Positions 51,656-56,764 of a DNA stretch of 56,764 nt are shown here, piece after piece (position 1 is the stretch's first letter; every line of letters starts with the position of its first letter). The stretch lies in NCBI RefSeq assembly GCF_039649665.1, contig NZ_JBDJAW010000047.1, positions 1-56,764 on the forward strand, written 5' to 3'. The notes below the pieces were generated by a model. That model was given only the letters and a program-made list of their open reading frames with translations, did no database searches and was not told the origin of the DNA. The DNA comes from Microbispora sp. ZYX-F-249 (GTDB lineage Bacteria; Actinomycetota; Actinomycetes; Streptosporangiales; Streptosporangiaceae). The position numbers and the translations under genes are program-made.

Positions 51656-53015
51656 CCTGGCGCATCGCGGCGGCGAGCACACCGACGGCATCCGGGAGCT
51701 GGCCACTGCGCACCGCGCCGTAGCCGACCACCACGCCGGGTGCGGACGGACGGCGGCCGAGCTGGAAGTGCCTGCCGGGATGCACGAGGACCGACCTCGC
51801 CCGCGCGACAGCGGTCAGCCGGACGTCGTCGACTCCGCTGGGACACTGGATGTACGCGTGGGTACCGGCAGGCACGCCGGTCATCCTGGCGCCCGGCAGG
51901 TGTTGCTCGACGGCGTCCCGCAGCGCCGAGCGCCGTGCCCGGAAGATGCTCCTTACCTGTCGGACGTGCTGATCGAGCACGCCAGACGAGACGAAGTGGG
52001 CGAACGTCAGCTGGGTGAGCGGGTCCGGGGCGCCCAACTGCATCCGGCCGAGCCGGTCCGCCACCGAGGCCGGCGCCACCGCCCAGCCGAGCCGTACGCA
52101 CGGACCGAGCAGGGCCCCGGTCGCCCCGACGTAGATCACCCGTTCCGGACAGTCCCGTTGCAGGGCGAGCGGACCGCTGCCGACGCCGAGCCACAGGTGC
52201 CCGTCCCGGTCGTATTCGATCACCCAGCCGTCCACGTCGGCGGCCCAGCGCAGCAGCGCCTCCCGTCGGCGCGATGACAGCACGACCCCTGTCGGCACCT
52301 GTGACACCGGAGTGACCAGGACCGCGCGCGCCCCCGACCGCTCGAGCGCGTCGACGTCGATGCCCTCGCCGTCCACGGGCACAGCGGTCACCGCCAGGCC
52401 GGCTTGCTCGGCGAGCCTGGCCTGCCAGGGCGCGCCGGGATTCTCGACGGCGATGTGGTTGCTTCCGAGTTCGCGGAGGACGTGGCACACGACGCCGACG
52501 GTGTGATCGGAGTCCGCGGTGATCGCGACCTCCCCCGCGGTCGCCAGGACTCCCCGGGAACGGCCGAGGTACGCCGCGAGTTCGGCTCGCAGTTCCGGAA
52601 CACCGAGGGGGTGCCGCCGCGGGCCGGGTTCACCGATGGATCGGCCCACGTGCTCGTAGGCCTGCAACCATTCACGTGAGGGGAAGAACACCGTGCTTGT
52701 CGCGTCGACCCGCAGGTCGAAACGGGGTTCCGTGCTTCTGGCCGGCTCGCTCCCGGGTCGGCCGAGATGAGGCAGATGGGTCGCCACCCTGGTGCCCGAC
52801 CCCTGAGTGGCCCGGAGGTAGCCTTCGGCGATCAGCTGTACATAGGCCTGGACCACGACGCTGCGCGAGACCCCGAGGTCTCCGGCGAGATCGCGGCTCG
52901 ACGGCAACCGGACACCCGGATGCAGGGTGCCGTCCTGTATCCATCCGCGGATGGCTGACTGGATCTGCTCGGTCATGGTCAGCCGTGAATTCCGGTCGAT
53001 GGCGATCGGTAACAT
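51633..53015 (-). CDS. MocR/PdxR-like GntR-HTH aminotransferase-fold regulator, PLP lysine missing
   Basis: A 460-residue regulator. The N-terminal GntR winged helix (residues 1-78: SAIRGWIQDGTLHPGVRLPSS, then DLGVSRSVVVQAYVQLIAEGYL) is followed by an aminotransferase class I fold. The PLP lysine motif SKTLAPxLRLGW of relatives reads VGATGALLGPCVRLGW, so the Schiff-base lysine is Ala301. Other PLP contacts are altered too (ITADSDHTV for the usual TSGxQQAL; TPVSQVPTG for TPSHQYPTG). It therefore probably senses something other than PLP, or is PLP-independent. The ATG at 53015 has GAGGGGGA upstream. It is on the same strand as, and 400 bases upstream of, the DAHP synthase operon, the likely target. 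Confidence 0.88.
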   Translation of the reverse strand: MLPIAIDRNSRLTMTEQIQSAIRGWIQDGTLHPGVRLPSSRDLAGDLGVSRSVVVQAYVQLIAEGYLRATQGSGTRVATHLPHLGRPGSEPARSTEPRFDLRVDATSTVFFPSREWLQAYEHVGRSIGEPGPRRHPLGVPELRAELAAYLGRSRGVLATAGEVAITADSDHTVGVVCHVLRELGSNHIAVENPGAPWQARLAEQAGLAVTAVPVDGEGIDVDALERSGARAVLVTPVSQVPTGVVLSSRRREALLRWAADVDGWVIEYDRDGHLWLGVGSGPLALQRDCPERVIYVGATGALLGPCVRLGWAVAPASVADRLGRMQLGAPDPLTQLTFAHFVSSGVLDQHVRQVRSIFRARRSALRDAVEQHLPGARMTGVPAGTHAYIQCPSGVDDVRLTAVARARSVLVHPGRHFQLGRRPSAPGVVVGYGAVRSGQLPDAVGVLAAAMRQVTGLLAS

Positions 53016-53216
53016 TGTTCCCCCTCGACGCTCCTGTCCCCCGCGGCGCCGGCTTTCCCCCGGGCGCTGACTTCTTGAGCGCTGACTCTCACCCGGCCAG
53101 TGATGGCTTTCCTCTCAGCACCGAGGAATGGCCCGCCCACGGGGGTGCGAACTGGACTTGGCCGGCGCCGTTGCCGACTTGAACGCTTGACGCGAAAGAA
53201 CAGTGAAGAAGCAGCG

Positions 53217-53531
53217 ATGACCGCCCGGGAAACCACAGTCGGCACGGCTCGGAGACGATAAGCGGAATCTTTCGCGCTCTCGGACGGCCTGGACCTCGCC
53301 GAACTCGGCTGCGTTCCTGCGGACCTGCCCGGGAAACCGGTCGTCGTCGTCGACCTTCCGCCGGCGGCGGTGCCGCGAGTGCTCGCCGAGGCGGGTCACG
53401 CCTTGTGGGTCTCCCCCGTGCTCCATCCGTCGGTGCGTCACGCTCTCCCGGCACGCAGGCGACTCGGCGTGCCGGCGGTCTTCAACATGCTCGCCCCGTT
53501 GACCGGTCCCGCGGCCTTCGGCCCGGCGTGA
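53217..53531 (+). pseudogene. trpD: relic of anthranilate phosphoribosyltransferase
   Basis: An ATG at 53217 after GAAGAAG starts a frame broken by TAA at 53259; the same frame then runs to TGA 53531. The later part reads SDGLDLAELG, then VDLPPAAVPRVLAEAGHALW, VSPVLHPSVRHALPARRRLG and VPAVFNMLAPLTGPA. Intact TrpD has the blocks DVLEALG, FLFAPxxHPAMRHVxPVRRELG and RTVFNLLGPLTNPA. The N-terminal domain and the PRPP-binding part are mostly deleted, so it cannot be functional. Confidence 0.82.
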
Positions 53532-53614
53532 TTGCCGGACGGGCCGAGAACCCGACTTCATCGACCGGGCGAACGGACGCCGTCGCCGATGCCCGGCGAA
53601 CCCCGCCGGTGGCA

Positions 53615-53809
53615 CGATACCGCGACGATCAGCAGCACCGGGTCGGCCCCGGCGACGGCGGCCCCGGGACGGCGACAGGGACGTGGGACGAGAACCTTGC
53701 GCGGCAGAGGAACACCTCCCACCTCGCACACGGCGCGCAGGTCGTCCGAGTGGCCGCCGAAGTGCCTCCTGTCGCTCAGCACGCTCATCGCGGCCGCGCC
53801 ATCCGCCAC
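53615..53809 (-). pseudogene. trpC: relic of indole-3-glycerol-phosphate synthase
   Basis: On the minus strand a 65-codon stretch reads VADGAAAMSVLSDRRHFGG, then HSDDLRAV, VPLPRKVLV, and AGADPVLLIVAVS. Intact TrpC carries YxxGGAAAISVLTE..FGGSLxDLxAV, VPVLRKDFI and AGADAVLLIVAAL. Both flanks are unrelated, so this is an internal piece of the barrel only. It lies between the TrpD relic and the MFS gene. Confidence 0.8.
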
Positions 53810-53835
53810 GTTCGGTTGCCCCGCCGTCGGCTGGA

Positions 53836-55050
53836 TCAGTGTCCGGGCGCGGGGACGCGATCGGGCACCTGGCTGTCGGCCGAGCTCACCGTGCCCGAGC
53901 CGGCCACCAGGGCGACCAGCGTCTGGCCGGCCGCGGCCACGCACATCAACATGATCGGCACTTGCCAGCCGGAACTCATCGTGTGCAGCAGCCCGAAAAT
54001 CACCGGCCCCACGGCGGCCAGCAGGTAGCCGACCGACTGCGCCATCGCGGACAACGCGCCCGCCACGGTCGCGTCCTGGGCGCGCAGGCTCATGAAGGCC
54101 AACGCGAGGACGAGGCAGGCTCCACCGCCCAGCCCGAGGATGACACTCCACAGCAACGCCAATCCCGGCGCCACGAAAAGTCCGAGGTAACCGAGGAGCA
54201 TGACCGCCGAGCAGATCGTCGCCAGCGCGCGCTGGTCACGCGCCCAGCGCAGCGCGCCGGGCACCGCCAGGCTGGTCAGCACCGCGACCGCCTGGAACAG
54301 GAACAGCAGCCATCCCGCGGTGGCCGCACTCATGCCGTTGTCCTGGAAAACCTGGGGCAACCACGTCACGACGACGTAGAAGCCCAGCGACTGCAATCCC
54401 ATGAAGGCCGTAACCGCCCACGCCAGCCCGGAACCCCACGGCAACCGGTGTCCGCGAATCGCCTGTGCGGCCCGCCGCGGAGCCCGCATCTGGGGAATCC
54501 ACAGCAGGACAGCCACCAGCGCGAACACGACCCAGCACCCCAACGCGGTGTACCAGCCGCCGGGAGCGACCTCACTGATCGGCACCGCCACCCCGGACGC
54601 CACTGCGGCGACACCGCCCATCACAGTGGCATAAGCGCTGGTGAGCAGTCCCACCTTGGTGGGGAAATCGCGCTTGATGAGGCTGGGCAGCAGCACGTTG
54701 CCCACGGCGATGCCCGCCCCGATCAGCACGGTTCCCGCGAACAGGCCGGCTGCCGTCGGCACCCACCGGAGCGCGATCCCCAGCGTCAGCACCACGAGCG
54801 CAGCCCCGAGGAGCTGCTCGGCTCCCCACCGCGCGGCCAGTCGAGGCACCAGTGGAGACAGGGCCACGAACGCCAGCAACGGCAGCGTGTTCAGCAGGCC
54901 CGCCACGGCCGGGGCCAGACCCAGATCAGCCTGTATGCGATCCAGCAACGGCCCGACGCCGGTCAGACTCGCCCGCAGGTTCGCTGCCACCACGAGCAGT
55001 CCCCATACCAGCAACGCCTGACCGGAACGCCGTCTCGACGTGTTCTCCAT
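53836..55050 (-). CDS. CynX/NimT-family MFS transporter
   Basis: A 404-residue integral membrane protein with about 12 helices (for example ALLVWGLLVVAANLRASLTG at the start, LAFVALSPLVPRLAARWG, LLGYLGLFVAPGLALLWSVI). The family includes cyanate permease CynX and the nitroimidazole transporter NimT; substrate here unknown. ATG 55050 has GGTGGTG upstream; starts at 55062 or 55065 are also in frame. Divergent from an XRE/MmyB regulator across 169 bases, an arrangement common in actinobacteria, so that regulator probably controls it. It could export the product of the neighbouring cluster, but the divergent regulator argues for an independent unit. Confidence 0.88.
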   Translation of the reverse strand: MENTSRRRSGQALLVWGLLVVAANLRASLTGVGPLLDRIQADLGLAPAVAGLLNTLPLLAFVALSPLVPRLAARWGAEQLLGAALVVLTLGIALRWVPTAAGLFAGTVLIGAGIAVGNVLLPSLIKRDFPTKVGLLTSAYATVMGGVAAVASGVAVPISEVAPGGWYTALGCWVVFALVAVLLWIPQMRAPRRAAQAIRGHRLPWGSGLAWAVTAFMGLQSLGFYVVVTWLPQVFQDNGMSAATAGWLLFLFQAVAVLTSLAVPGALRWARDQRALATICSAVMLLGYLGLFVAPGLALLWSVILGLGGGACLVLALAFMSLRAQDATVAGALSAMAQSVGYLLAAVGPVIFGLLHTMSSGWQVPIMLMCVAAAGQTLVALVAGSGTVSSADSQVPDRVPAPGH

Positions 55051-55101
55051 GAACACCACCATCAAGCCGCGCCGCTGCCGGCAACCAGGCCGTGCTCAGG
55101 C

Positions 55102-55118
55102 TAGCCCTCTGAGGGCTA
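55102..55118. promoter_or_regulatory. TAGCCCTC-T-GAGGGCTA palindrome
   Basis: A perfect 17-base palindrome in the divergent MFS/XRE promoter region. A second, weaker dyad TGAGG-N2-CCTCA lies at 55136-55147. It is the best candidate operator for the XRE regulator. Confidence 0.6.
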
Positions 55119-55207
55119 CCCTCCGCACGAGAGGATGAGGAACCTCAGGATGAGCGCGTGATGAGACACCACGCGATAAGACACTGCGCGATCAAAGGGA
55201 GGCCGGG

Positions 55208-55213
55208 TAGCCT
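55208..55213 (+). promoter_or_regulatory. -10 element of a leaderless XRE-family gene
   Basis: TAGCCT lies six bases before the GTG at 55220, and no ribosome site intervenes. Transcription would begin at the GTG itself. Confidence 0.5.
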
Positions 55214-55219
55214 GTCGGC

Positions 55220-56056
55220 GTGGGGACGCCACTGGGGAATTTCATCCGGGCCAAGCGCGACAGCATCCAGCCGGAATCCCTTGGACTGCCGGACCGCGGC
55301 CGCCGCCGGTCACCGGGTCTGCGCCGGGTGGATCTCGCCACCATGGCCGGCATCAGCGTCGAATATCTGACCCGCATCGAGCAGGGCAGCGACCGCAATC
55401 CATCGCTGGCGGTCGTCAACGCCCTCGCCGACGCGCTCCGCCTCGACCCCTCGGAGCGCAACCACCTGCGCTACCTCGCGAAGATCACCGGTGACGGATG
55501 CTCCGTCCAGATCCGGCCCGTGCCACCGCCCCGGCGCGTGCGCCCGGCTGTCCTGCGGACACTCGGCCTCCTCGAACCCGGCGTGGCCATCGTGACCAAC
55601 CGGCTGGGCGACGTCCTCGCCCACACCAGCGGCTACCGTCTGGTCACCAGCGGAACCGGACTGCTCGACTCCGCCCGTCCGAACCTCAACCGCTACCTGT
55701 TCACCGACCCCCGCGCCCGGACGTTCTTCGTCGACTGGGACGAGGTCGCGGACGAGCAGGCCTTCGACCTGTGGCAGGCGCCGTCCCTCGAGAATCTCGA
55801 GTGGCTCACCGCGGAGCTCACACCCGTCGCCGGCTCCGACTTCACTCGCCGCCTGAACCGTCATGTGGTGCCGCGACGTGGCGTTCTCCGGCTCAACCAC
55901 CCGGCCGGGCACCAGCTTCGGCTGCTTCGTGAGACGCTCGAACTCCCCATGGAGGCCCAACAAGTCGTCGTCTTCCTTCCGGCCGACGACCAGACGGCCG
56001 AGGCCATCGAGCAACTCCAGCGCCAGTCCCACGGCCGGCTCCGGTCCATCTCCTGA
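55220..56056 (+). CDS. XRE-family regulator with MmyB-like ligand-binding domain
   Basis: A 278-residue regulator. The N-terminal XRE helix-turn-helix (about 8-90) has VDLATMAGISVEYLTRIEQG and NPSLAVVNALADAL. The remaining part (about 100-275) is the MmyB-like PAS-type ligand-binding domain, recognised by FVDWDEVADEQ and FTRRLNRHVVPRRGVLRLNHP. MmyB-type regulators bind fatty-acyl-like ligands in methylenomycin-related systems. The GTG start is probably leaderless. It is divergent from the MFS gene and likely binds the palindrome at 55102. It converges on the S4 gene. Confidence 0.88.
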   Translation: MGTPLGNFIRAKRDSIQPESLGLPDRGRRRSPGLRRVDLATMAGISVEYLTRIEQGSDRNPSLAVVNALADALRLDPSERNHLRYLAKITGDGCSVQIRPVPPPRRVRPAVLRTLGLLEPGVAIVTNRLGDVLAHTSGYRLVTSGTGLLDSARPNLNRYLFTDPRARTFFVDWDEVADEQAFDLWQAPSLENLEWLTAELTPVAGSDFTRRLNRHVVPRRGVLRLNHPAGHQLRLLRETLELPMEAQQVVVFLPADDQTAEAIEQLQRQSHGRLRSIS

Positions 56057-56172
56057 CGCACGGCGATCCCGTCCGGCGAAGCCGGGCTCAGCACTTCTCC
56101 AGTGCGGTGGTGTTCCTGAGGGCCAGAAGGCCGACGGAGACCAGCGCCGCCGACGTGGGCGACGGGAGAACG

Positions 56173-56193
56173 CCCGCACCAGGTCGGTGCGGG
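56173..56193. terminator. hairpin between convergent XRE and S4 genes
   Basis: CCCGCACC (56173-56180) and GGTGCGGG (56186-56193) pair perfectly around a five-base loop, eight bases beyond the S4 stop on the minus strand. It may act for both genes. Confidence 0.65.
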
Positions 56194-56201
56194 ATGCCTG
56201 T

Positions 56202-56612
56202 TCACTCCGGCGTCCGGCGGTTCCGTCCCTCCGCTCCCGGACGCCCGAGCAGTTTGTCGATGCTGCGGCGCTCGCGTTTGGTGGGACGTCCCGCGCCACG
56301 AGCCCGAACGGCGACCGCCACGGCCTCCTCGCGCGGAGGAGGCGGGGGGCTCTTGTCGACGTAGCACTCGGCGGCCACGGGGGCGCCGACGCGCTTGGTG
56401 ATGACGCGGGAGACGACCACGATGCGTTCGCGCCCCTCGTGCCGCAGACGGACCTCGTCACCGACCCGGACGACGTGCGCGGGCTTGACCCGCACCCCGT
56501 TGACCCGGACGTGACCGCCCCGGCAGGCGTCGGACGCGATCGAACGAGTCCTGGTCAGCCGTACCGACCAGATCCAGATGTCCACCCGCGCGCCCACCTG
56601 CTCACCCGACAC
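56202..56612 (-). CDS. S4-domain RNA-binding protein
   Basis: A 136-residue protein. Residues 10-60 form an S4 domain (VDIWIWSVRLTRTRSIASDA, then GGHVRVNGVRVKPAHVVRVGDEVRL), followed by a basic Pro/Arg tail (RPTKRERRSIDKLLG). This layout matches HSP15/RqcP-type ribosome-associated proteins of stalled large subunits. The GTG at 56612 lies six bases after TACAGT (56624-56619 on the minus strand), so the mRNA is probably leaderless. An in-frame extension upstream has no matching -10 or ribosome site. Terminator hairpin directly after its stop. Confidence 0.88.
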   Translation of the reverse strand: MSGEQVGARVDIWIWSVRLTRTRSIASDACRGGHVRVNGVRVKPAHVVRVGDEVRLRHEGRERIVVVSRVITKRVGAPVAAECYVDKSPPPPPREEAVAVAVRARGAGRPTKRERRSIDKLLGRPGAEGRNRRTPE

Positions 56613-56618
56613 CCCGCC

Positions 56619-56624
56619 ACTGTA
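56619..56624 (-). promoter_or_regulatory. -10 element of a leaderless S4 gene
   Basis: TACAGT on the minus strand ends six bases before the GTG at 56612, placing the transcription start at the start codon. Confidence 0.5.
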
Positions 56625-56700
56625 CTGAGGGCGGCGCGCTGCCGGCAGGCGAGCCCGCCTGGCCAGGGCGGCCCGCGATACAGGTGCGCACAAAGCAAAT

Positions 56701-56728
56701 CGCCGACCCGCCTGATGGCGGATCGGCG
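56701..56728 (-). terminator. hairpin with T-rich tail on the minus strand
   Basis: CGCCGACCCGCC (56701-56712) and GGCGGATCGGCG (56717-56728) pair with one mismatch around TGAT. On the minus strand the stem is followed by ATTTGCTTTG, so it likely ends a gene lying to the right of the window. Confidence 0.55.
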
Positions 56729-56764
56729 CCGGGAGGTGTTTCCCTTCTGCTGGTGCCCCCTGCA

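Noticed and set aside
1..56764. tRNA, rRNA, insertion sequence or prophage genes
   Set aside because: No cloverleaf, transposase, integrase or terminal inverted repeats were recognised by reading.

Overview
The window is GC-rich DNA (about 70% G+C by eye) with strong third-position GC bias, frequent GTG starts, AGGAGG-type ribosome sites, several apparently leaderless regulator genes, many secreted polysaccharide-active proteins with F5/8C (CBM32), CBM2 and ricin (CBM13) modules, DesK/DesR-type two-component genes and a Ser/Thr kinase. This points to a mycelial actinobacterium; the flavour resembles Streptosporangiales (Nonomuraea, Streptosporangium, Microbispora), but that genus-level guess is inference. 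About 38 protein-coding genes, three gene relics and no RNA genes were found.

Layout. 0.3-4.9 kb: a two-component pair, a Gfo/Idh/MocA oxidoreductase, an aldo/keto reductase, and a divergent MarR regulator with two matching operators. 5-10.3 kb: two consecutive secreted glycosidases, GH64 and GH3, both carrying tandem CBM32 modules; together they look like a beta-1,3-glucan (fungal wall or laminarin) degrading pair. 10.3-15.4 kb: metallo-hydrolase, quinone-oxidoreductase-like MDR with divergent ArsR, RpiR regulator, secreted M14 carboxypeptidase. 16-19.7 kb: a tight DUF4956 / VTC polyphosphate-polymerase / CotH operon whose CotH protein carries a CBM2. 19.7-25 kb: a leucine-rich-repeat-variant-like protein with a cysteine cluster, and two membrane-anchored proteins with long low-complexity cytoplasmic arms. 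25.5-36.6 kb: an unrecognised protein and then a five-gene operon (WGR-DUF4132, MoxR ATPase, DUF5682, VWA, SWIM) that is the counterpart of Escherichia coli yehI-yehL-yehM-yehP-yehQ. 36.8-43 kb: lipoprotein hydrolase, M48 protease, VOC protein, Ser/Thr kinase, ArsR-SRPBCC fusion. 43.5-46.3 kb: a secreted beta-helix/ricin protein.

46.5-53.8 kb is the most unusual part: a minus-strand operon for class II DAHP synthase, a DAO-type FAD oxidoreductase, a cyclophilin-like (cucumopine-synthase/DUF3830-like) protein and a cytochrome P450 with an atypical I helix, preceded by a MocR-type regulator that lacks the PLP-binding lysine. Around the regulator lie three decayed fragments that read as pieces of tryptophan-pathway genes (TrpG, TrpD and TrpC). 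I read this as a small biosynthetic cluster for an aromatic (possibly tryptophan-derived) product whose dedicated tryptophan-supply genes have decayed; I know of no described pathway with this gene set. The right end holds a CynX-type MFS transporter with divergent XRE/MmyB regulator and an S4 RNA-binding protein.
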